Assembly: GCA_963836915.1 (NCBI GenBank)
Contig: CAWILH010000002.1
Span: forward strand, 2,294,001-2,358,000
Direction: 5' to 3'
From: Cryomorpha sp963836915
GTDB taxonomy: Bacteria > Bacteroidota > Bacteroidia > Flavobacteriales_D > Cryomorphaceae
Length of the DNA: 64,000 nucleotides
The notes below the pieces were generated by a model, which made no database searches, was not told the origin of the DNA, and worked only from the letters and a program-made list of their open reading frames with translations. The translations under genes and the position numbers were made by a program. Below are positions 17,701-26,760 of the stretch, one piece after another (position 1 is the stretch's first letter; each line of letters starts with the position of its first letter).

Positions 17701-18492
17701 TTACACTGTCTGACGTGCAGGAACAGACATTGCAGAAAGCATATTACCATACACGGTGTTCAATGAAGAAAGATTATTGGCCAGTTCAGAGATGTTCTCT
17801 TTATAACGTTTCGTATCATCAACAGAGTCTGAAAGATTTCTCATCAATTCAGATATACCAGAGTAGAGTTCTGATGAAGTCTGAAGTTCTTTCAATTGCA
17901 TCTCGTACATACCGTTAAGTTGTTCGAGGTTTGAAGACATTTTACGTAAGTGCTCACCCGTGCTGGCTCCTTCGGCCTGACTTGCAGTAAGCCCGGTAAG
18001 TGCAGCAGAAGCTTCTGCGTATGTATCGCTAAGTTTACCCACCTTTTCGGAGGCTCCACGAAGTGATTCAGTATACTCACCGGTAGCGACAGATGCATCG
18101 GTGATATCGTTCAATTTGGATGCCTGTGTACTCAGGCTTCGAAGCCCTTCGCCAAGACTGGCTATGAGCTCAGGCTCAATTTTAGCTTCTTCAAGCATAT
18201 GGTCTAGTTGCTCAGTAATCGAACCTTCATCGTCATGGCTCGAAATCGCTTCGCGGGCAGGCTCACCAGAACGGAGTTCGGGATAAACCAATGACCAATC
18301 AATCTCTTCGTGAACCGGCTCAAAGGCGCTAAAGAAGAAGATCAATGCTTCAGTACTTAGACCTAAGACCAATAGAGCTCCGGCAAATGGCCAGTGTTGA
18401 ATCTTAAACAATGCTCCAATAATTACTACAGCGGCTCCAATTCCGTAGAGTTTAGCCATAAACTTTTTCCAACCTTTGCTTCCTGGTTTCAT
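17701..18492 (-). CDS. gldL: T9SS motor protein GldL (PorL)
   Basis: 263 residues. Two membrane helices lie near the N terminus (about 12-29 and 36-57), joined by KIQHWPFAG. The second helix contains the buried glutamate in GLSTEALIFFF (about Glu48), equivalent to the residue that conducts protons in GldL homologues (established knowledge). The cytoplasmic part is largely helical with repeated Ala/Ser/Thr-rich segments. It forms the inner-membrane stator-like motor with GldM. It lies between gldK and gldM in the same operon. Confidence 0.96.
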   Translation of the reverse strand: MKPGSKGWKKFMAKLYGIGAAVVIIGALFKIQHWPFAGALLVLGLSTEALIFFFSAFEPVHEEIDWSLVYPELRSGEPAREAISSHDDEGSITEQLDHMLEEAKIEPELIASLGEGLRSLSTQASKLNDITDASVATGEYTESLRGASEKVGKLSDTYAEASAALTGLTASQAEGASTGEHLRKMSSNLEQLNGMYEMQLKELQTSSELYSGISELMRNLSDSVDDTKRYKENISELANNLSSLNTVYGNMLSAMSVPARQTV

Positions 18493-18544
18493 ACTTTCCT
18501 TGTTTTAATTAAATAAATAAATAAATGGTTTTCCTTGCTTATAC

Positions 18545-19894
18545 TTAGTTCCAATCTTCAGGGTTACCTGTTTTTCCTCTACCCAGGTAACTCATTACAG
18601 AACGGAATCCAATATAACTCTTGGCGGTATCCTGGTATTCAAATGTACGGGTACCATTTTGCAGATAATACATTACATCTTTCCATGAACCACCTCGTAC
18701 AACCTTTCTCTTCAAGGCTGGCGGGTCATCGGCCAATGCATCGTATTGGTATTCGGCATTTAGATCATGCGAAAATTCGTAAACAGATTCATCAAATGCG
18801 GTATTGGTCCATTCGGCCACATTTCCTGCCATACAGAACAGTCCGTAACCGTTGGCTTCATACGAACGCACGTCTACTGTTTGACAGCCATCATCATCGA
18901 CATAATCACCACGCTGTGGCTTGAAGTTGGCCAATGGGCAACCGAGAATATTTCTGATATACGGACCCCCCCAAGGATAGGGCGACTTATCGAGACCACC
19001 GCGGCTGGCAAATTCCCATTCCGATTCGGTAGGTAGTCTAAATCGTTGCACGAAGGCTTCGCCATTTTGCTGCTTCCACGTAGATAGCAATTGGGTTCTC
19101 CACACATTAAATGCTTGTGCCTGTGTCCAGGTAACACCCACTACCGGATAGTCATCATACGAAGGGTGCCAGAAATACATCTCCGTCATTGGCTCATTAA
19201 AGGCATAGGTGAAATCATGCACCCAAGCCAGCGTATCGGGATAAACATTGATGATCTCACGGATTATGAATTTGCTTCGGTCAGAATGACCTTTTATGGC
19301 GTTGTTCTGTCCCTTGATATTGGTGTATGAAAGGTCAAGGTCGCGGCCTTGCTTACTGGCCGCAGCCTTTAGATCTACCCAATAGTATTCAAACTTTAAT
19401 TTTCGGGTATCTATTTCCTTCCGGCGATAAAATCGCTCATATTCGGGCAGAAAGAGATCAGCGAGCTCTTCGCGCTCATCTTCGCCATCCCATTCTATGC
19501 GCTCATCCCAGTTGATGATAGGCGGGTCAATGATCTCACCAAATTCATCTTCTTCGTAGACGTGCTCTCCGATACCGGCTTCGCCAAGGTAGCGGTGGGC
19601 AATAGAGTCTCGCACCCAATAAACAAACTGACGGTACTCGTTATTGCTTATTTCCGTGTCGTCCATATAGAAGGCGCTCACGGTAACTCGCTTATTATTA
19701 TTGACGTTGGCATAAGGCACGTCCTGATCGTCTGGCCCCATCATGAAGCTCCCGAAGTGTATATAGTTCATCCCATAAGGATTATACTGTACCCAGTCTT
19801 CGCGTGGCACCACACCGACTAACTCACCTCTGTTACCACCGGCGCAGCTAAGAAGCGTACCCCCGATGATCAGGAAAAACAATAGATTTTTCAT
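18545..19894 (-). CDS. gldK: T9SS lipoprotein GldK (PorK)
   Basis: 449 residues. Lipoprotein signal with lipobox LLSC (Cys about 17). The body is an FGE/SUMF1-like fold (FMMGPDDQDVPYANVN, EISNNEYRQFV, RLPTESEWEFASRGG, MAGNVAEWTN, RKVVRGGSW, YIGFRSVMSY). In GldK this fold is structural: it builds the outer-membrane-associated ring with GldN. The gene lies 83 bp after porP and 52 bp before gldL. All hallmark blocks are intact. Confidence 0.96.
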   Translation of the reverse strand: MKNLLFFLIIGGTLLSCAGGNRGELVGVVPREDWVQYNPYGMNYIHFGSFMMGPDDQDVPYANVNNNKRVTVSAFYMDDTEISNNEYRQFVYWVRDSIAHRYLGEAGIGEHVYEEDEFGEIIDPPIINWDERIEWDGEDEREELADLFLPEYERFYRRKEIDTRKLKFEYYWVDLKAAASKQGRDLDLSYTNIKGQNNAIKGHSDRSKFIIREIINVYPDTLAWVHDFTYAFNEPMTEMYFWHPSYDDYPVVGVTWTQAQAFNVWRTQLLSTWKQQNGEAFVQRFRLPTESEWEFASRGGLDKSPYPWGGPYIRNILGCPLANFKPQRGDYVDDDGCQTVDVRSYEANGYGLFCMAGNVAEWTNTAFDESVYEFSHDLNAEYQYDALADDPPALKRKVVRGGSWKDVMYYLQNGTRTFEYQDTAKSYIGFRSVMSYLGRGKTGNPEDWN

Positions 19895-19977
19895 ACTGTG
19901 CAGGTTAATTTATTCCTTTTTAAAATAGATTTCAGCAACACTATTTACGATTTTTAATCCAGATGGTTTCAGGCTCC

Positions 19978-20943
19978 TTATAAAAAACGTGGGTTTTTGT
20001 AAACGCGCTTGGGCAGTGGTTTTGCTATTTTCAAACAATAACCCAACATTAATTCGTGGCTGCCACTGCTGTAATTATTCAACTCAGAAGTTGTAAAATC
20101 ATACGAATAGCCAATCCTTAATGTGCTCTTACCGCTTGGGAAATCAAATTGATAACCTGCCATAGGAGCGACTGCATCTTCAAGACGGTAGCTTACGCCG
20201 GCCCATATTGTGTTGTTGTACATAACGGTCACATTCGCGTCTAATTGTGTAGAAGCTAAATCTGTCTTCGCCAATACATGTGGTGTCAATGTCCACTGCG
20301 ACGAAAGGTTGAAGTTATAACCTGCCATCAGGTAGAGGTGACGCGCTACCTGGATATTCATTTCTGACAGGTCGCCTTCGTTTAGGTGCACCACAGATGC
20401 ACCGATGTAATACTTAGGATTATAAAGATAGGCGCCAAAAGATGCGTCGAATGCGGCCTGTGAAGGAGCATTCTGTGGGATGGAATTATCGCCAATACCA
20501 TTTCCAAAACCAAGGTCCGTACCATCGGGATCGTAATTTCTGGCCAGCCAATTATTATTGATACTACTATTGAGCACACCTACCGAAATACCGAGACCAA
20601 GTTTAGTAGCGCCGCTTATTTTAAGGTGGTAGGCATAGCTGAGCCTTGCGGCCAATGTGCTCTGGGGACCTAGTTCATCGAGGTAAAGGCTCAGGCCAAT
20701 ACCGCTTTTAATGGACTTTATAGGCCCTGAGATGTTTAATAGGCCTGTATTGGGCTGTCCCGAAAAGCCTGACCATTGCTGCCTGCCCAAAGCTGTAGCA
20801 CAAATCGCATCTTGACTCCCGGCATAACCGGGATTAATAGACAGGCGATCATACATAAATTGGGTGAACTGTGGGTCTTGTTGACAATAGGCCGCCGAGA
20901 CACCGAGCGTGGCGCTTAGGATAAGAAGATAGATTTTTTTCAT
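19978..20943 (-). CDS. porP: Type IX secretion membrane protein PorP/SprF family
   Basis: 321 residues from MKKIYLLILSATLG. The frame extends 12 codons upstream, but this Met begins the signal peptide. A mature start at QDPQFTQFMYDRLSINPGYAGS is the hallmark of the PorP/SprF family of outer-membrane beta-barrels, which anchor the T9SS machinery or partner surface adhesins. Amphipathic strands and aromatic residues run to the C terminus (LMLGYCLKI). Its position directly ahead of gldKLMN matches porPKLMN of Porphyromonas, so the core PorP role is more likely than an adhesin-specific SprF. A candidate promoter precedes it. Confidence 0.93.
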   Translation of the reverse strand: MKKIYLLILSATLGVSAAYCQQDPQFTQFMYDRLSINPGYAGSQDAICATALGRQQWSGFSGQPNTGLLNISGPIKSIKSGIGLSLYLDELGPQSTLAARLSYAYHLKISGATKLGLGISVGVLNSSINNNWLARNYDPDGTDLGFGNGIGDNSIPQNAPSQAAFDASFGAYLYNPKYYIGASVVHLNEGDLSEMNIQVARHLYLMAGYNFNLSSQWTLTPHVLAKTDLASTQLDANVTVMYNNTIWAGVSYRLEDAVAPMAGYQFDFPSGKSTLRIGYSYDFTTSELNNYSSGSHELMLGYCLKIAKPLPKRVYKNPRFL

Positions 20944-21009
20944 GCAGTACTGCGGTTTTCCAAGTAAATCGAACCCCAATTTTAAGAAATTTTTTTCAGA
21001 AGGACGCAG

Positions 21010-21039
21010 CTAAAATAACTATTTTCCTGAACCAGCAAA
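21010..21039 (-). promoter_or_regulatory. Candidate promoter of the porP-gldKLMN operon
   Basis: On the minus strand TTTG (21039-21036), an 18-bp spacer and TATTTTAG (21017-21010). The first box is exact and the second has one mismatch to TAnnTTTG. It lies about 67 bp upstream of the porP ATG. Confidence 0.5.
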
Positions 21040-21098
21040 AATTTTTAACGATTCAGGATTCCCATTTGTTGAAAAAGAAGCAGCACGATAGCGCTGAT

Positions 21099-22267
21099 TT
21101 AACCTAATTTTTGATAAGTACGCCACCACATCTCAGGCACGTCGCCCTTGCAGGCCAGCAGGTAATCATCATAGCTGCACGGCACGAGGTGATGCCTGCC
21201 AGCTTCCCATTGTCGCCGCCAGAATAAGGCACATTCAACCACCACTTATCGGTGCGCTTGCTTTTATAGAAGAGCAATTCATCATTGCCTTCCGGCAGAT
21301 GGACCTTGTATTCCACAAAATTCTTTTTGCTGTAAAGCGGGAATTCCTTTTGGCGCAAGCTGAAACCATCAATGGCGCACCATATCATTTGAGCCAGAAG
21401 CGCAGCAGACTGCCCATCGACATCTCTCCCGGGGTCATAATTGAAGAAACCAAGCGCAGTCGTCTTATCGCTCAGGCCAGCGTAGCGGGCCATCTGGCAC
21501 ATCTGGTCGCCCGTAAAACCATTTGGCGAAGCAGTGCCCGGAGCAGCAGCATTGCGCACAGCATTGAAGTCGAAGCTTACGATATCGGCATTTCTGAAAT
21601 AAGGTTCTGATAGCTTTATGTCAGCGTTGAGACTGCCTAGGCGGTGCACATCGAAGAAAAGCTTCTCCATAAGTTCAAGATTTGCCGGATCGACCATATA
21701 AGTCTGGTATCCTAAAATGCTCAGGTTAAAAAGATAGCTAGGCTCGTGGAGCACGATCTTGCTGAGGTAATTAATGGGTGATAGCTCTTCTTGAAACGCT
21801 CCCATATCGATAGCCGCATCTACCACAGTAAGATTTACAGTAGTCTCAAGTGCTTCGTATGCAGCATGGATGGGCAAAGTGAGCTCCTGCCCACCGCCTA
21901 TTATAATGACAGCAATTCTTTTGCCGATAAGGTGCTTCGTTATGAGCTGAAGGGCGTGATCGGTATCTTCAGGGCGGTCGCCGGCCTTAATGGTTCCAAG
22001 ATCGGCGATGCGCGTTTCGGCGCCGTGGTGAAAATAGGTATAGAGCGCCTTTCGCACGAAATCTGGTGCGGCACCCACACTCTCACTGGCCGACCTTCTC
22101 CCTTCGCCCACACCTATCAGAGCCAGCTCTACTTCAGATAGATCGGGAAAATGTCCCGGCACGTGTACGTCGATGTACTTGCTATATTGCAACGGAGCAT
22201 CGCTTTCGGCTATGTCAAAATTGCCGACAGGCTGAAGCAAATAAGAAAAATCGTCGACCCAAGACAT
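21099..22267 (-). CDS. Arginase-fold (formimidoylglutamase-like) protein, degenerate metal site, frameshifted at the C terminus
   Basis: Start taken as MSWVDDFSYLL at 22267; the upstream 29 codons are basic and come from the topA tail. About 389 residues after repair. At about 21194 one C is missing in ggc-cat; the restored frame ends HLVPCSYDDYLLACKG and then WWRTYQKLG. The fold is that of the ureohydrolase family (GVGEGR, IIIGGGQELT, VVDAAIDMG, SFDFNAVRNAAAPG). The manganese ligands of real arginases are largely lost: GGDH is GGGQ, DAHxD is DAAID and SxDxD is SFDFN. Ureohydrolase activity is therefore doubtful. Bacteroidota genomes often carry such a homologue annotated as formimidoylglutamase. 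It starts a few bases after the topA stop. Confidence 0.75.
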
Positions 22268-22274
22268 TGCGCGC

Positions 22275-24615
22275 CTACTTTTTCTTAGTGGTTTTGCGTG
22301 CTTTGCCCTTGGGCTTCTCAGGTGCCTTTTCGATAAGCTCCAGGCAATCGGCATAAGACAAGTCTTCGGCTTTTACTTCTTTGGGCAACCGAAGGTTTTT
22401 CTTTCCGGCCTTCAAGAAGGGCCCATCTCCCATTGAGCAACTGGATGGTCTCATCTTCTGGAAACTGCTTGATGATGCGCTCGGCATCTGCCTTGCGCTT
22501 GGCCTTGATCACTTCGATGGAGCGGTCTTCCTTAATACTTAAAGGATCATCGCCATCGGCTTCCTTAATACTGTAGAAAGCACCGGAATGCCGGAGGTAT
22601 GGACCGAAACGGCCAACGGCAGCCGTAATGTCGGCATCTTCAAAGCTCCCCACCTTTCGCGGAAGCTTAAAGAGCTCAAGGGCTTCTTCTAAGGTAATGT
22701 TGGTAATGCTCTGCTCGGCACGAAGGCTGGCAAAGCGCGGTTTTTCTTCATCATCTTGGCTACCTATCTGCACCATAGGGCCGTACCTACCGATGCGGGC
22801 TATGATCGGCTTTCCGGTTTTTGGATCATCACCAAGTTCGCGCTCGCCGGTGGCTCGCTCACTGTTCTCAAGCGTGTCTTCTACATTCTTATTAAAGCCG
22901 GTGTAGAAAGCACGGATCATATCGCTCCACTTCAGCTGGCCATCGGCTATATCATCAAACTGCTTCTCTACCGAAGCGGTAAAGTCATAATTGAGAATAC
23001 GCTCAAAATGCTCCACCAAGAAATCATTTACCACGATCCCGATATCGGTAGGGAATAGCTTGGAGCGCTCGGCACCGGTCTTTTCGGTATTGGTCGCTTC
23101 GCGAAAGCCTTTATCATCTAAAGTAAGCACTTCGTAATCGCGAGGGTGGCCGTCGCGGTCTTCTTTCACCACATAGCCTCGCTTCTGAACGGTAGAGATG
23201 GTGGGCGCGTAGGTAGACGGGCGGCCTATACCGAGCTCTTCCAATTTCTTCACCAGGCTGGCTTCTGAATATCGGGGCGGGTGATTGCTGAATTTTTGAG
23301 TACCTGTGATAGATACGCGTTCCAGATTATCGCCGGTCTTCATGGCCGGCAACAGGCCTTCCTGCTCTTCGTCATCATCATCGTCATCTTTGCCTTCAAG
23401 GTAGACTTTGAGAAATCCTTCGAACTTGATGACCTCACCACGTGAAATAAACTGCACGGTATCTAGAATCTTGTTACTTCCCTTGGCCTGTATGGTCACC
23501 TTGGTTTTTTCAAGTTCGGCATCTGCCATTTGAGATGCGATGGTCCGCTTCCAGATAAGGTCGTAGAGACGCTCCATACCGGAATCGCCGCTTACATGCT
23601 TGATCGACATATCTACTGGGCGAATAGCTTCGTGGGCTTCCTGTGCCCCTTTGGCCTTGGATTTAAACTTGCGGGGCTTCGAGTACTCTTTGCCATAGCT
23701 CGAAGATATTTCGTCTTTGGCTGCATTTATCGCGAGATCTGAAAGGTTCAAGCTATCGGTACGCATATAGGTGATCTTACCTTCTTCATAAAGCTTCTGC
23801 GCTACCGTCATGGTGCGCGCCACCGAAAAGCTCAGCTTTCTGCCGGCTTCTTGCTGCAGTGTAGAAGTGGTAAAGGGCGCAGCCGGTGATTTCTTGGCGG
23901 GCTTCACTTCGAGCTCCGAAACATTAAACTTCGCACCGGCACAGGCCTGAATGTATTCGCGGGTCTCTTCGATGGTCTTGAACCGCTTGGAGAGTTCTGC
24001 TTTAAAAGTTTTTCCACTTACCGTGAATAGTCCGGTAACGCGGTAATAGACTTCCTGCTTAAAGTTGATCACTTCGCGCTCCCGCTCTACGATAAGGCGC
24101 ACGGTAACAGATTGCACGCGGCCTGCGCTGAGGGAAGGCTTCACTTTTTTCCATAGAATGGGCGAGATGCCAAAACCTACGAGTCGATCCAAGATTCGCC
24201 GCGCTTGCTGGGCATCTACGAGGTGGTAATCGATCTTTCTCGGATTGGCGATGGCGGCGTCTATGGCATTTTTGGTAATCTCGTGAAATACGATGCGGCG
24301 TGTTTCCTTGTTTTTAAGGTTGAGCGATTCTTCAAGATGCCAAGAGATGGCTTCCCCCTCCCGGTCTTCGTCAGTCGCCAGCCATACGATATCCGATTTC
24401 TTAACAAGGTCTTTAAGCTCTTGGATCACCTTTTTTTTATCGACCGAAACTTCGTACTCCGGCTCAAAATTATTGTCAACATCTACCGCCAGGCCCTTCT
24501 TCTTCAAGTCGCGCACATGGCCATAGCTCGACTTTACCGTATAATCCTTGCCGAGAAAGCCTTCGATGGTTTTGGCTTTGGCGGGCGACTCGACTATTAC
24601 TAGATTCTTTGACAT
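22275..24615 (-). CDS. topA: DNA topoisomerase I, frameshifted near the C terminus
   Basis: About 780 residues. Type IA topoisomerase that relaxes negative supercoils. The TOPRIM domain at the N terminus has VESPAKAKTIEGFLG and the acidic triad in ATDEDREGEAISWHL. The catalytic Tyr lies in KITYMRTDS (about residue 290), with LSAGRVQSV before it. C-terminal topo-C repeats follow (GRYGPMVQIG, GRFGPYLRHSG). At about 22420 the frame breaks in LLNGRW: restoring two bases (one G, one C) gives GRWGPFLKAGKKNLRLPKEV and a Lys-rich end. The last repeat is therefore intact apart from a probable sequencing error in a G/C run. Confidence 0.93.
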
Positions 24616-25290
24616 ATTTCTTTCTTTTTTGCCCTTTTGCGGAAGCAGCCGGAAGTGGCAAAGTAAAGCAATGATATTTTAATGGTGGGGTGTAGGGTGA
24701 AAGTTTGGGCAGGAAAGGATGTGAGCGGTGTGAAAAATTCAGAGCGCTTCATTCAGATTCTCAATACAGGTAGGGGTGCGGCTTCCGCCAAATAGACATA
24801 TACCACGATCAGGTGTCTCATGATTTCAAAAATGGAGCTTAGGGTGGGTATTTGCCGTTTTTGCCGAAACTGCATAAAAAATCGAAGGTCATAGGAATAA
24901 CCTAGGAGTAAGGTAGGAGTTGCTATGATGTAGCTCGGACTTTCTATGAAGAAAAATGCCAACTAAAACCATCAAAATCATGTTGAAAAATTTTGGGGCA
25001 GCTCCGAGATCTAACGTTTTTGGATGAAATTGATGCAAAATTCTTGAAGAGCAGAACCGATTTTGGCGCGACTAGGGTTAACTAAATGTTAAATCTCAGG
25101 AGTCGCCGTAAAAATTTCATTTCCCATCTTTTTCGCCATTCTACGCTTTGGAAGCCTTTGATAGCAGACTAACTGTGCAATTGACACTTTGAGAAAATCC
25201 GACCTTCCAATGTTAAGAAATCGATAGTTTTTCGTTTTTTCCTTCGTGCAATGATAATTAGTCCCGATATTACTTCGACCAATCTATCCC
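24616..25290. other. Gene-poor 675-bp spacer between topA and the RHS locus
   Basis: No convincing gene. A 69-codon minus-strand ORF (24753-24962) has no family resemblance or clear ribosome-binding site. The region lies between divergent topA and the barrel gene, so it should hold both promoters, but I could not assign either with confidence. AT content is higher toward 25200. Confidence 0.5.
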
Positions 25291-26760
25291 ATGCACCGAT
25301 CAGCGACCCTATTCATCGTCATGTCGTTTTTCTCTGCTTTCTGCGCAGCACAGGGATCCTTCCGGCTGCCCAGCCTGAATGAAGTGCGGATGGGGCAGAT
25401 GAAGCAGTTCAAAGTACCGACGATCAAGGATTTCAATTCTTTCACATCCGACTATACCAAGCACTTGGCCTTGCTCGACCGGAGAAGCGAGAAAGCCTAT
25501 CGAAAAAGCTTTCTAAAATTTTTGGCCATTGAAGACGAACTGCTCTACACCCTTTGCGACAGCAATGAATTCAGGGCCAATATGCTGATGCGTTCTGCCA
25601 ATTCGAGCTTTGGCAAAATGGAGCGCGACCGGAACAGGAAGTCCGGTGCTTCCCAGCAGAAAAGAAGCCATCAAAGGGACAAGTTGGATGCGGTGGTAGA
25701 TGTGAGCCAAAAGATCGTTCCCGAAATAGATGATCAAGGACTGGCCGATGCCAAGAAAAACCACGAGACCTCCAATGCCAAATTCGGTACCAAGATGTAT
25801 TCCATCTATATGGACAATAGGGCGATGATCTATAAAGAGACTTTTAGAGAAGGCTCAAAAAAGCAGAAGCGGTTGCTCCGAAAGCTGCGCAAGCGCGCCC
25901 TGCTATGGAAGTCCTACAAAGCCAACGATCAGGAACTGATCAAGGGCTTTGCCGATGGCAACATGAACATCATGCGCAGCGTGAAGGCCACCGATGAATA
26001 TAGAGGGGCGATGAAATCGGCGATGCCCGATTATTCTGGCACGCATGCCGACGCAGCCGGTGGCGGCATATCTTCTTTTGACAAAGATGCCCTGCTTGCA
26101 AAGTTCAAGGAGACCATGGGCAGCCAAGGCCTGCTGAGCCAGGAGCAGCTTGCCGGGGCGGAAAGCATATCGGAACTTTTCAAGGCCATGAAGGAAGCGA
26201 AGAAAGCCTTGCCTGACAGCCTAAAGCCAGAATTGGGCTCCGAGCCGATCAAGTTGAACACGCAAAGTTCCGAACGCTTTTGGGACAGGCTCTATGGCGG
26301 GATCGACTTTGACTGGGAAAACAGCACCGGCTATTACCCAGATGGGCTGGGAATAACGGCAACCGGTGGCTATAAAATATCCCAAAACGCTGGGCTCAAT
26401 CTAGAACTCTCATCGATCTTCAATGCCAGCAGGTTTGGCTTTCGCGATGACAAGCGCTTTGAGTCCACACTGATTTCAAATTACACCGCCGGCGCCAATG
26501 TCGACCACCGGATATGGAAAGTACTTTATGGCGGCGTTGGTGCCGAGCTCATCATCAACCAGATTGAAGCGCCGTCTGGGCGCCTGCTCCATGAGCTAAA
26601 AAACCCAAAATATACCCTTGGGGTACCGCTTATCCTAAAAGCGATTCTGCCCGTGGGCGGCTCGAAGAGCACCACCCTAGAACTCCGCTACGACCTTAAT
26701 TCAAAAAATAATATCAAACCTAGCTTCGACTTTAAAGTCGGCTTTTTAATTGGAAGATGA
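25291..26760 (+). CDS. Secreted protein with C-terminal outer-membrane barrel-like domain, partner of the RHS protein
   Basis: 489 residues. Signal peptide about 1-20 (SFFSAFCAAQG). Residues 20-320 are helical, rich in Lys/Arg/Glu (KKQKRLLRKLRKRALLWK). From about residue 328 the pattern changes to alternating beta strands with aromatic girdles (FWDRLYGGIDFDWENS, ITATGGYKISQNAGLNLEL, FDFKVGFLIGR), which looks like a small outer-membrane beta-barrel. I do not recognise a named family. Its stop overlaps the start of the 2623-residue RHS gene (ATGA), so the two are very likely made together. A role in anchoring or exporting the RHS protein is an inference from this arrangement. Confidence 0.75.
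   Translation: MHRSATLFIVMSFFSAFCAAQGSFRLPSLNEVRMGQMKQFKVPTIKDFNSFTSDYTKHLALLDRRSEKAYRKSFLKFLAIEDELLYTLCDSNEFRANMLMRSANSSFGKMERDRNRKSGASQQKRSHQRDKLDAVVDVSQKIVPEIDDQGLADAKKNHETSNAKFGTKMYSIYMDNRAMIYKETFREGSKKQKRLLRKLRKRALLWKSYKANDQELIKGFADGNMNIMRSVKATDEYRGAMKSAMPDYSGTHADAAGGGISSFDKDALLAKFKETMGSQGLLSQEQLAGAESISELFKAMKEAKKALPDSLKPELGSEPIKLNTQSSERFWDRLYGGIDFDWENSTGYYPDGLGITATGGYKISQNAGLNLELSSIFNASRFGFRDDKRFESTLISNYTAGANVDHRIWKVLYGGVGAELIINQIEAPSGRLLHELKNPKYTLGVPLILKAILPVGGSKSTTLELRYDLNSKNNIKPSFDFKVGFLIGR

Noticed and set aside
24753..24962. 69-codon minus-strand ORF in the topA / RHS-locus spacer
   Set aside because: No recognisable family, no convincing start signal; composition like non-coding DNA.
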